Positions 7,210-15,471 are shown, counted from the first letter of the stretch. The stretch: 47,787 bases of DNA from a virus (IMGVR_UViG_3300035670_000349:1-47787); one strand, 5' to 3'. Notes: a model not told the origin generated them from the sequence alone. Numbers and translations are program-made.

Positions 7210-9117
7210 ATGGCTGATAACAGCGTATTTGGTAGACTAAAGAAGTTATTTTCATCTAATACGGTAGTTCGTAACATAGGTGGAAAAAGACTCAAAGTAG
7301 CCGACACAGACAATATTCAATCGTTTATCAATAGACGCGGTATTGATAGATACCACCGTGTCTATTCGTCAATGACGGGTGGATATGGTGCAGCGGGTGG
7401 TCGTTACGAAGCAGCCGCAGCGTTCCAAGGTTCACGATTACAATTGTTCCGTGATTACGATATGATGGATAATGACCCAATTATCTCATCAGTAATGGAC
7501 ATCTATGCTGACGAATCAACTGTCAAAGATGAATTCGGTAATATTCTTACCATCCATTCCAAAAATACACAAATTCAAGAAATTCTTCATAACTTATTCT
7601 ATGACGTATTGAATGTCGAATTCAATCTCTGGCCTTGGGTCAGAAACATGGCTAAGTATGGAGATTTCTTTTTATACCTAGACATTGACCCAGAATATGG
7701 TGTTGTGAATGTATTACCATTGTCTGTTTACGAAACTATCCGTATCGAAGGCCAAGACCCAGGCAATCCATTCTCTGTTAAATTTAAGATTGAAAATGAT
7801 TTCCTAAATTTAGGAAAGACAGATTTTGATAATTACGAAATTGCTCACTTCCGTTTACTTTCGGACACCAACTTCCTTCCATATGGTAAGGCAATGATTG
7901 AAGGCGGTCGCCGTGTCTGGAAGCAATTACAATTAATGGAAGATGCGATGTTAATTCATCGTATTATGAGAGCAGCAGATAAACGTAAGATTTTAGTTGA
8001 CATTGGAAACATTCCACCAGCTGAAATCGATACGTTTATGAATCGTATCATTGACCGTATGAAGAAGATACCATTGGTAGACCCAGCAACGGGTGATTAC
8101 AATCTTCGTTACAATATGCAAAATATCACAGAAGATTTCTATCTTCCTGTTCGTGGTAAGGATTCTGGAACAGATATCCAAAATCTTCCAGGTCTCCAAT
8201 TCAATGCGATTGAAGATATCGAATACCTCCGTAACAAGTTAATGGCAGCATTCAAGGTACCGAAGTCGTTTATTGGATACGAAGAAGATATTAACGGTAA
8301 GGCAACGTTGGCAGCACAAGATGTTCGTTTCGCACGTACCATCGAACGTATTCAACGTATTATGGTATCGGAACTCACCAAGATTGCTATCGTACATTTG
8401 TATGTTCAAGGATTTACCGATGAAGATTTGATTGATTTCGAATTATCATTAACAAATCCTTCTGTTATTTACGAACAAGAAAAACTCAATCTGTGGAAGG
8501 AAAAGATTGGGGTAGCAGAACAAATTGCTGGTAGTAAACTTTTATCACAAGAATGGATTTACCATAACATTCTTGAATTGTCCGATGATGAAATTCAAGA
8601 TGAACGTAAAAAGATTGCAGAAGATGTCAAGAGAATGGCTGAACTATCCGCAGCTGAACAAGGTGGTGCGCAAGCAGGTGGAGCAGCACCGGAAGAACAA
8701 CCAACAGGTGAAGAACCAGTAGAAGCAGCAACGGAAGAAGAGGAAGGGCAACAAATAGATGATGTGGATGCGATAGTAGCATCTTTAGAACCTTCCGAAG
8801 AAGAAAGTGAATTAGAGGAAGTTCCAGAAGAAGAATTGGAAGAAGCTAAGATGGGCCGTCCAAAAGTGGGTGTGAAGTTTGGTCAAGATAGTCATCCACG
8901 AGGTCGTGATCCACTTGGTCACAAAGAAAATATGGGTTCATTAACTGTTGGAAAGCAACGTAATGATAAAAGAAAATCACCATTAGCGTTGACTAAAGAA
9001 ATGCAAGGGTTTATCAACAATCTTAAGTCAACAAGTCCAAAAACTAAGAAAATCATAATGGAAGATACTGAACCAACTGGTTCTATGTTGGATGAAAACA
9101 ATATTTTAGATATATAA
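7210..9117 (+). CDS. Portal vertex protein (gp20-like)
   Basis: Twelve-subunit ring at the head vertex that nucleates prohead assembly, docks the terminase and later joins the neck. The sequence shows the typical T4-group portal layout: an N-terminal arm; RLQLFRDYDMMDNDPIISS with SVMDIYADEST (about 75-105); WPWVRNMAKYGDFFLYLD (about 140-157); the RVWKQLQLMEDAMLIHR helix with IMRAADKRK; and the KVPKSFIGYEEDINGKATL channel segment. At 635 residues it is longer than T4 gp20 (524) because of a C-terminal extension (about 480-635), first Glu-rich and then basic (MGRPKVGVKFGQDSHPRG). Within it LEEAK and LEEV sites could be prohead-protease targets. GAGG lies just before the ATG. Confidence 0.92.
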   Translation: MADNSVFGRLKKLFSSNTVVRNIGGKRLKVADTDNIQSFINRRGIDRYHRVYSSMTGGYGAAGGRYEAAAAFQGSRLQLFRDYDMMDNDPIISSVMDIYADESTVKDEFGNILTIHSKNTQIQEILHNLFYDVLNVEFNLWPWVRNMAKYGDFFLYLDIDPEYGVVNVLPLSVYETIRIEGQDPGNPFSVKFKIENDFLNLGKTDFDNYEIAHFRLLSDTNFLPYGKAMIEGGRRVWKQLQLMEDAMLIHRIMRAADKRKILVDIGNIPPAEIDTFMNRIIDRMKKIPLVDPATGDYNLRYNMQNITEDFYLPVRGKDSGTDIQNLPGLQFNAIEDIEYLRNKLMAAFKVPKSFIGYEEDINGKATLAAQDVRFARTIERIQRIMVSELTKIAIVHLYVQGFTDEDLIDFELSLTNPSVIYEQEKLNLWKEKIGVAEQIAGSKLLSQEWIYHNILELSDDEIQDERKKIAEDVKRMAELSAAEQGGAQAGGAAPEEQPTGEEPVEAATEEEEGQQIDDVDAIVASLEPSEEESELEEVPEEELEEAKMGRPKVGVKFGQDSHPRGRDPLGHKENMGSLTVGKQRNDKRKSPLALTKEMQGFINNLKSTSPKTKKIIMEDTEPTGSMLDENNILDI

Positions 9118-9143
9118 AAGTAAGGTCTTAATAATATTCGTTA

Positions 9144-9166
9144 TATTTAATATATGACGGTATAAT
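9144..9166 (+). promoter_or_regulatory. Candidate promoter upstream of 9187 gene
   Basis: After the portal stop a 69-base gap holds TATTTAAT (9144-9151), a variant of the TATTTATA motif seen elsewhere, and TATAATG (9161-9167), a good -10-like box. No matching TTGACA is present 16-18 bases upstream of it, so a sigma70 promoter is only weakly supported. Confidence 0.3.
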
Positions 9167-9186
9167 GTCACCAAAATGGGATGTTT

Positions 9187-10065
9187 ATGAAAGCAAACGT
9201 CAAGCATAACAAAATTCGGAATACGGGCATACTATTTGAACTATTAGTCCGTAAAATTACCTCAGATACATTGGATAATCGTAGTAATGATACTGCGGTC
9301 AAACTAATGAAAGAGTATTTCAATTCTAAAACCGAACTTGGTAAAGAATTGATACTTTATCGTTCGTTTTTCAATGCACAACAACTCAGTGAAACAAAGG
9401 CATTTGAACTTATCAACGTATTAATATCGCAACGTAAAAAGTTAAATGAAGTGGCATTAAATACTCAAAAATATAAGTTAATTCGTGAAATTAAAAACAA
9501 TTATGATTTAAAAGAATTTTTAAATGCCCGCATTCCGTCTTACAAAGTTTATGCTTCTGTATATAAGGTGTTCGATGGTGCAGTGAATGAAATCCAAGAC
9601 TTCAACGAAATTGAAGGAATGGTTGAAGCAAAATTCACCATCGTGGAACATCTAAGTGGTAAAATTATCAGTAAGGAAATTAAGAACGACACTGCACTAT
9701 ATGAAACTGTAAAGGGTCAAGAAGAAGATTTACGTTTATTAACCTATAAGATTTTGATGGAAAAGTTCAATCAAAAGTATGTAGGACTAAATGACCGTCA
9801 AAAAGACCTTCTTCGTGAATATATTTACAATGTATCAAATTCAGCAGCACTTCGTTCATATGCAACAAATATGGCAAAAGAATTGATTTCTGAAATTAAA
9901 ACGAAGTCAGCAAAGTTAAATAATCAAGTAACAAAGATTAAGTTAGCAGAAGTTGTTTCTCAATTGGAAAAAATAAAAACAGTTCAGGTCGTTAAGGAAA
10001 ATCATATGACCGCATTGTTGATTGGCTTGGAAATTACCAAGACATTAGACACTTTAAAGAGTTAA
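9187..10065 (+). CDS. Conserved T4-like head-region protein, unknown function
   Basis: A 292-residue basic, helical protein. Two in-frame ATGs (9181 and 9187) are two codons apart. I prefer 9187, giving MKANVKHNKIRNTGILFELL. The N-terminal NTGILFELLVRKITSDTL signature (about 12-29) is strongly conserved in environmental T4-like phages at this position between portal and prohead protease, yet I know of no established function. The rest alternates charged helices, with SNSAALRSYATNMAKE near the C-terminus. No cofactor motif, Cys cluster or membrane segment is visible. A prohead-core role is plausible from synteny only. Confidence 0.75.
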   Translation: MKANVKHNKIRNTGILFELLVRKITSDTLDNRSNDTAVKLMKEYFNSKTELGKELILYRSFFNAQQLSETKAFELINVLISQRKKLNEVALNTQKYKLIREIKNNYDLKEFLNARIPSYKVYASVYKVFDGAVNEIQDFNEIEGMVEAKFTIVEHLSGKIISKEIKNDTALYETVKGQEEDLRLLTYKILMEKFNQKYVGLNDRQKDLLREYIYNVSNSAALRSYATNMAKELISEIKTKSAKLNNQVTKIKLAEVVSQLEKIKTVQVVKENHMTALLIGLEITKTLDTLKS

Positions 10066-10068
10066 TTT

Positions 10069-10566
10069 ATGGATAATGTACAAAAACTTCGTGAACTTAT
10101 CCGTGAACTTATCAAGAAGGAACTTGATGAAGCAACCACAACGGCAAGTGTTCCTGGATACTTAACTCCATATTCTTTCCGTGGTAATAAAGAAAAGAGT
10201 ATCGCTCGTTCTAAGCATATTGCAACCGCAACTACAGGATTTAAGTTGACTCCTAAAGGTGAAGAAGAAGCAGATAGACCTGCCGATAAAATGGAAATTG
10301 TTAAAAAAGAATTAAGTGAAAACAAGTATTACGAATACAAGAAAGACCCTACAAAGTCACCACATCAAAAAATCGCAGAAGCTATTTCACAACTGAATAG
10401 AAATCTTGAAGAAATTGAACGTGTAATTAAGATGAATTCACGTTTAAAAACAGAATCAGGCATCGCAGGTGAACAATTATGGAAGCGTACCCAAAAGGGA
10501 ATGTTAAAGTTGGAAGCAAAACTTCTTGGTTTAGCAACACGCATCCGTGAAATTCGTGGACAATAA
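10069..10566 (+). CDS. Conserved head-region protein with SVPGYLTPYSF motif
   Basis: A 165-residue hydrophilic protein. It begins with an amphipathic Leu/Arg/Glu helix MDNVQKLRELIRELIKKELD, then DEATTTASVPGYLTPYSFRG (about 20-39). A similar VPGYxTPxAF motif recurs in many T4-like phage proteins next to the prohead protease. LDE/A at 19-22 is a possible maturation site. The C-terminal 60 residues form a basic helical hairpin (LWKRTQKGMLKLEAKLLGLA). It starts 3 bases after the previous stop and ends 1 base before the protease ATG. Possibly a head-core or protease-associated protein. This is inferred. Confidence 0.7.
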   Translation: MDNVQKLRELIRELIKKELDEATTTASVPGYLTPYSFRGNKEKSIARSKHIATATTGFKLTPKGEEEADRPADKMEIVKKELSENKYYEYKKDPTKSPHQKIAEAISQLNRNLEEIERVIKMNSRLKTESGIAGEQLWKRTQKGMLKLEAKLLGLATRIREIRGQ

Positions 10567-10567
10567 T

Positions 10568-11155
10568 ATGCAAACACTACTCGTAGAATATAATGTTATC
10601 TCTTATGATAACGGATTGTTGTTGGAAGCAGCAGACACTTCAAAACCACTTATTTTGAAGGATGTGGTTTTACAACGTGCTGACCACAAGAATCAAAATG
10701 GTCGTGTATATCCAAAAGAAATTTTAGCACGTGAAGCTATGACATACAAAAATAATTTTGTATCACAACGCCGTGCATTAGGTGAACTCGACCATCCAGA
10801 AAGTCCAGTTGTAAACTTAAAGAATGTATGCTGCAACGTAACCGATTTGTGGTTTGAGGGTGCAGACGTTGTTGGTAACATTGAAATTTTATCCACCCCA
10901 TCTGGAAATATTGTTCGTGAACTTATCAAGAACAACATTCGATTGGGTGTATCTTCTCGTGGTATGGGTTCGGTCAAACCAATCGGTGAAAACACCGTAG
11001 AAGTCGGTGATGACTTTGCACTTATTTGTTTTGATATTGTCAGTAACCCAAGTACCCACGGGGCATTTATTAACGAAAACACGGGTGGTAAAATTATCAC
11101 CCCCTATAGTCGTATTGATACATTAATTTACGACTTCTTAGGTGAACTAAAGTAA
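10568..11155 (+). CDS. Prohead core protease (gp21-like, peptidase family S80)
   Basis: Serine protease that matures the prohead by cutting capsid, scaffold and internal proteins after [IL]xE sites. The 195-residue protein has the family layout: NGRVYPKEIL at 44-53, the catalytic His in GELDHPESP (H76), the catalytic Ser in GVSSRGMGS (S129 or S130) and the Asp in FDIVSNPSTHGA (D156). I start at 10568. A longer frame from 10547 overlaps the preceding gene and only adds seven residues. Its own N-terminus contains LLLEA (residues 17-21), a likely self-processing site. It lies upstream of scaffold and major capsid, the usual T4 order 21-22-23 with extra genes inserted. Confidence 0.92.
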   Translation: MQTLLVEYNVISYDNGLLLEAADTSKPLILKDVVLQRADHKNQNGRVYPKEILAREAMTYKNNFVSQRRALGELDHPESPVVNLKNVCCNVTDLWFEGADVVGNIEILSTPSGNIVRELIKNNIRLGVSSRGMGSVKPIGENTVEVGDDFALICFDIVSNPSTHGAFINENTGGKIITPYSRIDTLIYDFLGELK

Positions 11156-11166
11156 AAGGAGTTTTT

Positions 11167-11430
11167 ATGACAACGTTTTTCGGATTAGTAGTAGTATTGG
11201 CAGTAGTAATTTATTTCGTCAATCGTAAGGTAATGGCAGCACCTGCACCATTATTAAAGGCAACCAAGAAGGTTGAAGCAACTGTCGTTAAGGCAGTTGA
11301 TGTCAACGGTGATGGTAAGGTTGACTTTGCAGACGCAGTTGCTGCAGTCAAGACTGTTAAAGAAACTGGTAAGAAGGCTGTTAAGAAAACAACCAAGAAG
11401 ATTACAGGATCAAAGAAAAAAACTAAGTAA
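11167..11430 (+). CDS. Small membrane protein with dockerin/EF-hand-like loop
   Basis: An 87-residue protein with an N-terminal transmembrane segment (residues 3-18, TFFGLVVVLAVVIYFV), a positively charged linker, a single DVNGDGKVDFADAV loop (about 44-57) with the DxNxDGxxDxxD calcium-ligand spacing, and a Lys/Thr-rich tail ending SKKKTK. AAGGAG precedes the start. A membrane anchor plus Ca-loop plus poly-basic tail is unusual among structural genes. It could tether something to the inner membrane during head assembly. Family unknown. Confidence 0.65.
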   Translation: MTTFFGLVVVLAVVIYFVNRKVMAAPAPLLKATKKVEATVVKAVDVNGDGKVDFADAVAAVKTVKETGKKAVKKTTKKITGSKKKTK

Positions 11431-11431
11431 T

Positions 11432-11809
11432 ATGGCACATTTGCGACTCAAAGCTTTACTAAACGAAAATATAACAGATGAATTTGTAAAGTTTGTCGCT
11501 AAAGAGCTACAACTACAATCACTACCTGCGAGTATTAAATTCGTTGGTAGTGATTATTCTAAAGAAAATTTGACATTTGGTACATATAGACCAGATACAG
11601 ATGAAATTGTAATCGTTAAGGGTAACAGACATATCGCTGATGTATTACGTACTTTGGCACACGAAATGGTGCATCACAAGCAACGTATAAGTGGACAAGA
11701 ATTAAACGGTGAAGATGGATCAAGCACCGAAAACGAAGCAAACGCAGTGGCAGGAGAATTGATGCGTAAGTTTCGATATGTAAGACCAGAATTATATTTG
11801 GAGAGATAG
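11432..11809 (+). CDS. Zincin-like metallopeptidase domain protein
   Basis: A 125-residue protein with an HExxH zinc-protease motif, LAHEMVHHKQ (H77, E78, H81), and a downstream ENEANAVAGELMRKF helix whose Glu (E100 or E102) fits the third zinc ligand. This is the core of a minimal zincin (SprT/ImmA-like in size and arrangement). The start at 11432 gives MAHLRLKALLNENITDEF, again a leader-like Leu-rich helix with LNE. A longer overlapping frame from 11273 lies inside the previous gene and is rejected. It may cut a host or head protein, or be a structural relic. Substrate unknown. Confidence 0.75.
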   Translation: MAHLRLKALLNENITDEFVKFVAKELQLQSLPASIKFVGSDYSKENLTFGTYRPDTDEIVIVKGNRHIADVLRTLAHEMVHHKQRISGQELNGEDGSSTENEANAVAGELMRKFRYVRPELYLER

Positions 11810-11810
11810 G

Positions 11811-12293
11811 ATGCCAGCAGTCAGTAAAGCACAACAAAAACTTATGGGTATTGTTCATGCTATCCAAACTGGAAGAGCAAAGGCAACAGATTTTAGTCCA
11901 ACTGCACAAAAGTTGGCAAAAACGATGTCTAAGGGTGATGTGAAAAAATACGCATCAACTCCAATCTCCAAATTACCAAAGAAAAAAGATGAGGTTGCAG
12001 GAGCAGTACCTGCATCGGATATTCCTGTAGCATCTAATGATATGACACCAACAGTATCTAATGACCCATCATATGTGTCATACGATGAAAATTACAGTGA
12101 AAAACAAAACCAAATATTGAGTATTGTAAAGGATAGAAAACCAGCAGAGATCGATGGTGTTATGCTTGATATCTACACAGCTGCATTGTTGACAAAAGTT
12201 TTACATAAGTTGGCACCGGAAAATCGTAAGAAGATGTTAGCACTTCCAACAGAAAAGATGGTGGCAACTGCATACAAGTTAGTTACACGATAA
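11811..12293 (+). CDS. DUF3008-type small protein with C-terminal extension
   Basis: A 160-residue protein. The first about 55 residues, MPAVSKAQQKLMGIVHAIQ followed by an AKTMSKGDVKKYASTP segment and SKLPKK, match the pattern of the DUF3008 family, small basic helical proteins common in phages and bacteria with no established role. Residues about 56-100 are a Pro/Ser/Asp linker. The last 55 residues are a helical domain (IDGVMLDIYTAALLTKVL) not part of DUF3008. Start 1 base after the preceding stop, with AGAGATAGG as Shine-Dalgarno. Position among prohead genes suggests a head protein. Confidence 0.75.
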   Translation: MPAVSKAQQKLMGIVHAIQTGRAKATDFSPTAQKLAKTMSKGDVKKYASTPISKLPKKKDEVAGAVPASDIPVASNDMTPTVSNDPSYVSYDENYSEKQNQILSIVKDRKPAEIDGVMLDIYTAALLTKVLHKLAPENRKKMLALPTEKMVATAYKLVTR

Positions 12294-12297
12294 TATT

Positions 12298-12305
12298 AAG
12301 GAGGT
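12298..12305 (+). promoter_or_regulatory. Strong Shine-Dalgarno before bS21 gene
   Basis: AAGGAGGT ends 3 bases before the ATG at 12309, with GGAGG 4 bases from the start codon. It is among the best anti-SD matches in the window, equalled by the site before 18085, and fixes the start of the bS21 gene. The short spacing is notable for a protein that in bacteria sits next to the anti-SD helix. Confidence 0.75.
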
Positions 12306-12308
12306 TGT

Positions 12309-12527
12309 ATGTACGTTGAAGTACGAGGAGAAAGTCTTGGTGATTTAGATAGAGCACTTCGTCAATTCTCCAAACAGGTTAAGAAAGCAGAAATTGTAAA
12401 TGAAGTAAAGCGCCGTGAATTTTATGTTAAGCGGTCAAAGAAAAAGATACTTAAAAGACAAGAAGCACTTCGTCGTAGAATTAGAGAAGAAAAGAAGGTA
12501 GAGAAGAAAAAGAACTCTGAATGGTAA
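12309..12527 (+). CDS. rpsU: Ribosomal protein bS21 homolog
   Basis: A 72-residue homolog of the small-subunit ribosomal protein bS21, which binds the 30S platform near the anti-Shine-Dalgarno end of 16S rRNA and helps mRNA selection. The family signature is clear: an N-terminal VRGESLGDLDRALRQFSKQ, then EIVNEVKRREFYVKRSKK, then a long Arg/Lys helix with QEALRRRIREEK. Length is close to the usual 58-75. bS21 genes are known in several aquatic and huge phages, where exchange for host bS21 is proposed to bias translation to phage mRNA. Here it is the last gene of the prohead block before a double hairpin, so it is likely expressed with late structural genes. Confidence 0.9.
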   Translation: MYVEVRGESLGDLDRALRQFSKQVKKAEIVNEVKRREFYVKRSKKKILKRQEALRRRIREEKKVEKKKNSEW

Positions 12528-12533
12528 AAAATG

Positions 12534-12590
12534 GTGTTTTTTGTAAAAACACTAATATATATTATATAGATTACACCTCTTTTGGGGTGT
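12534..12590 (+). terminator. Double hairpin / terminator before scaffold gene
   Basis: Two hairpins follow the bS21 gene. GTGTTTTT (12534-12541) pairs perfectly with AAAAACAC (12545-12552) across a 3-base loop. ACACCTC (12573-12579) pairs with GGGGTGT (12584-12590) across TTTT with one G-T pair, followed after CTATGC by a T-rich tract. The second is the better terminator candidate. Confidence 0.6.
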
Positions 12591-12601
12591 CTATGCTTTT
12601 G

Positions 12602-12609
12602 TATTTATA
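12602..12609 (+). promoter_or_regulatory. Candidate late-promoter motif TATTTATA
   Basis: TATTTATA lies 47 bases before the scaffold ATG, just after the double hairpin. It is one of six exact copies found in intergenic DNA at unit boundaries (the others begin at 3669, 15547, 18046, 31535 and 36999). It is the reverse complement of the T4 late -10 box TATAAATA, so assignment as a promoter is inferred from recurrence, not from a direct match. Confidence 0.4.
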
Positions 12610-12656
12610 ACCATATAATAGTTTGAATAACTATTGAAATTAATGAGAGGCACAAT

Positions 12657-13871
12657 ATGGCAGAAATTACGAACGAACTTTTAAAGCAAGCTATCGCAGA
12701 CGCAGATGCTGTACGTGATATGGCAATTGCAAATGCAAAGCTCGCATTAGAAGAAACATTCACACCCCAAATCAAGTCCATGTTAGCAAAGCGTTTACGC
12801 GCTGAAGCAATGGAAACCGCAGAAGGTGCAGAAAAGGCAAAGGAAGAACCATTCCAAGATGGTGAACCAGTAGGTTCATCAGAAATGCCAGCAGATTCAT
12901 CTGACATTGGTGCAGGTGATAACAAGGAACCATCACCAGCAGCATTCGACTCAGCAGAAGATGATATGAGTGGTGAAGGTGAAACCGATTCATCAACCGA
13001 TTGGTATGATGATTGGTCAGAATCAGACTTTGACCTTGATGAAGTAATCAAGGAATTAGAAGAAGATGTAAAGGCACTTTCAGAAGCTGAAGAAGAGGAA
13101 AAGGAAGAAGAACTCGACGAAGCTAAGCACGAAGGTGAAGAAGAAAAGGAAGAAATGAAGGAAGGTATGGAAGCTGAAGAAGAAAAGGAAGAAAAGGCTG
13201 ACGAAGCATATCCTTCAGAAAATCCAGAAGCTGGCGTAGAAAAGCCAGAAATTCCAGCTAAGTCATCAGACATCGGTAAGGCAGAAGCAATGGCAGCTGA
13301 TGTTAATAAGTTTGTAACAGACCCATCAACTCCAAAGCACGAAGGTGAAATGGAAATGGGTGCAGAAAAGGGTCACGAAGCAGGTGAAGGCGAAGAAGAA
13401 CTCGACCTTGAAGCTATCATCCGTGAATTAGAAGCCCAAGATGCTAAGGATATGGAACAAAAGCATCAAATGGCTACTAAGATGGCAGACCTTCAAAAAG
13501 AACTTGCAGAATATCGTAAGGTGGTAGAAGTCCTACGAGGCAAGCTTAACGAAGTAAATCTTCTAAACGCAAAACTCCTTTATACCAACAAGATCTTCCG
13601 TAAGGAAGGTTTGACCAACGAACAAAAGGTCAGTATTCTTGAATCATTTGACCGTGCAGTAAATGTTCGTGAAGTTAAGATGGTATACGCAACATTAGCT
13701 GAAGCTATGACTGTAACAGCTAAGACAGCAAATAAGGGTCGCACCTCGTCAAGTAAGGTTGTAACTGAAGGTTTGGCATCAAAGCCAACCGCAAGTACAG
13801 CACCAAAGAAGGAAATTTTAGAAGAAAATACAGTCGCAAAGCGTCTACAACAACTCGCAGGCATTCTATAA
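12657..13871 (+). CDS. Prohead core scaffolding protein (gp22-like)
   Basis: Internal scaffold around which the capsid assembles, later digested by the gp21-like protease. The 404 residues show the typical scaffold plan: a helical start (MAEITNELLKQAIADADAVR), a very acidic Glu/Ser/Asp middle (about 55-260) and a C-terminal coiled coil (about 277-355) with KLNEVNLLNAKLLYTNKIF and VSILESFDRAVNVREVK, the part most conserved across T4-like scaffolds. Several [LV]xE sites (LSEAEE, LDEAK, LAEAM, VTEG) could be protease cuts. It is longer than T4 gp22 (269 residues) through the acidic insert. It precedes the major capsid gene by 19 bases. Confidence 0.9.
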   Translation: MAEITNELLKQAIADADAVRDMAIANAKLALEETFTPQIKSMLAKRLRAEAMETAEGAEKAKEEPFQDGEPVGSSEMPADSSDIGAGDNKEPSPAAFDSAEDDMSGEGETDSSTDWYDDWSESDFDLDEVIKELEEDVKALSEAEEEEKEEELDEAKHEGEEEKEEMKEGMEAEEEKEEKADEAYPSENPEAGVEKPEIPAKSSDIGKAEAMAADVNKFVTDPSTPKHEGEMEMGAEKGHEAGEGEEELDLEAIIRELEAQDAKDMEQKHQMATKMADLQKELAEYRKVVEVLRGKLNEVNLLNAKLLYTNKIFRKEGLTNEQKVSILESFDRAVNVREVKMVYATLAEAMTVTAKTANKGRTSSSKVVTEGLASKPTASTAPKKEILEENTVAKRLQQLAGIL

Positions 13872-13890
13872 CTTTTAGGAGATAAATCAT

Positions 13891-15471
13891 ATGTCAGGTG
13901 TATCAGAATTTATCAACGAAGCCGGTTCAGCACACCGCGTAGTAGTTGAACAAACCCGCCAATTAGCAAATAAGTGGGAAAAGTCAGGCCTTCTCGAAGG
14001 TTTAACTGGCCACGAAAAGCAAGGCATGGCAGTAATGTTAGAAAACCAAGCAACACAATTGTTGCAAGAAGCAACAACCACCAACCCAGGTGGTTCAGGC
14101 ACAGCTGGTGAAAACTGGGCAGGTGTCGCACTTCCATTAGTACGTAAGGTATTCGGTTCAATCGCATCGAAGAACTTCGTATCAGTCCAACCAATGAACT
14201 TACCAGCAGGTTTGGTATTCTTCATGGACTTCAAGTATGCAAACACAGTAAACGGTAAGACCGCAGGTGGTTCACTCTATGGTACAACATCTGGATCAGG
14301 TGTTCTTCCACGTGGTGGTTTCTACGGTGCTGGTGAATACGCATACTCAGTAAATGACGCAACCTTAACATTGAACCCAGCAATCGGTTCAGGTTCAGCA
14401 GTTGGTTATGGTGATGTAAACTACAACGATACATACTCATCATCATTCGCATCATTCTTCAAGTTCGTTGTTCCAGCAGTAAGTTTCTCAAACGCAGATT
14501 TCAACGCAGTTCGTTCATTCCGCGTAACAACAAACGTTGCAGGTGGCGCACTTCTTCCAGAATTCACCAAGTATGACGGAACAAACGTAACACTTATCGT
14601 AAGTGGTACATCAGCTCTTGGTGCAATGGTATCAGCTTCAGCAATCGAATACAGTAAGCAACCAACAGACACCACACGTGGTGACTTCGAAGATCGTGAC
14701 AACTCAGTAACAAACTTGAACATTCCACAAATTGATTTGGAACTTCGTTCAGAAACAATCGTAGCAAAGACCCGTAAGTTGAAGGCAGTCTGGTCACCAG
14801 AACTTGCACAAGACTTGAACGCATACCACAGTGTTGATGCAGAAGCAGAATTAACAGCAATGTTAAGTGATTACATCTCAACAGAAATCGACCTCGAAAT
14901 CCTTGATATGTTAATTGCAAACGCAACAACCACCGAATTCTGGCACGCAGAAGTAGGTAAGGTATGGAACGGTACCGCATTCGTACCAAGTGCAACACTA
15001 AGTGGCCAAGCTTGGACAAACATGACCTGGTATCAAACACTCGGTCAAAAGATGCAAAAGGTATCAAACAAGATTCATCAATTGACAATGAGAGGTGGTG
15101 CAAACTTCGCAGTAGTATCACCAACCGTTGCAACAATCATCGAAACAATCCCAGGATTTATGGCAGCAACAGACGGTGATAAGATGGAATTCGCAGGTGG
15201 CGTAACAAAGGTTGGTTCATTCCAAAACCGTTACACAATCTACAAGAACCCATACATGACAGAAAACGTAATGTTAATGGGCTTCCGCGGTTCTAACTTC
15301 TTAGAAACCGGCGCAGTATACGCACCATATATCCCACTTATCATGACTCCATTGGTATACGATCCAAACAACTTCACACCACGTAGAGGCGTAATGACCC
15401 GCTACGCTAAGAAGATCGTACGTCCAGAATTCTTCGGTAAGATTTACATCGACGGTTTAGCAACTGTCTAA
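13891..15471 (+). CDS. Major capsid protein (gp23-like)
   Basis: Main head shell subunit with the HK97-type fold of the T4 group. The N-terminal propeptide contains MLENQATQLLQEATTTNPG, where LLQE/A (cut after E60) matches T4 gp23, which is cut after E65 at FLTE/A. A second FINEA at residues 7-11 could also be cut. The mature part has GVALPLVRKVFG then VSVQPMNLPAGLVFFMDF, a classic gp23 segment, and ends RPEFFGKIYIDGLATV. Length 526 versus 521 in T4. Codon use is more uniform and GC-richer at wobble positions than in its neighbours, as expected for the most expressed gene. It is followed by a strong terminator. Confidence 0.96.
   Translation: MSGVSEFINEAGSAHRVVVEQTRQLANKWEKSGLLEGLTGHEKQGMAVMLENQATQLLQEATTTNPGGSGTAGENWAGVALPLVRKVFGSIASKNFVSVQPMNLPAGLVFFMDFKYANTVNGKTAGGSLYGTTSGSGVLPRGGFYGAGEYAYSVNDATLTLNPAIGSGSAVGYGDVNYNDTYSSSFASFFKFVVPAVSFSNADFNAVRSFRVTTNVAGGALLPEFTKYDGTNVTLIVSGTSALGAMVSASAIEYSKQPTDTTRGDFEDRDNSVTNLNIPQIDLELRSETIVAKTRKLKAVWSPELAQDLNAYHSVDAEAELTAMLSDYISTEIDLEILDMLIANATTTEFWHAEVGKVWNGTAFVPSATLSGQAWTNMTWYQTLGQKMQKVSNKIHQLTMRGGANFAVVSPTVATIIETIPGFMAATDGDKMEFAGGVTKVGSFQNRYTIYKNPYMTENVMLMGFRGSNFLETGAVYAPYIPLIMTPLVYDPNNFTPRRGVMTRYAKKIVRPEFFGKIYIDGLATV

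Noticed and set aside
12605-13273. 222-codon Ser-rich open frame on the minus strand
   Set aside because: Antisense shadow of the acidic scaffold gene (GAA/GAT codons read as TTC/ATC and TCA).
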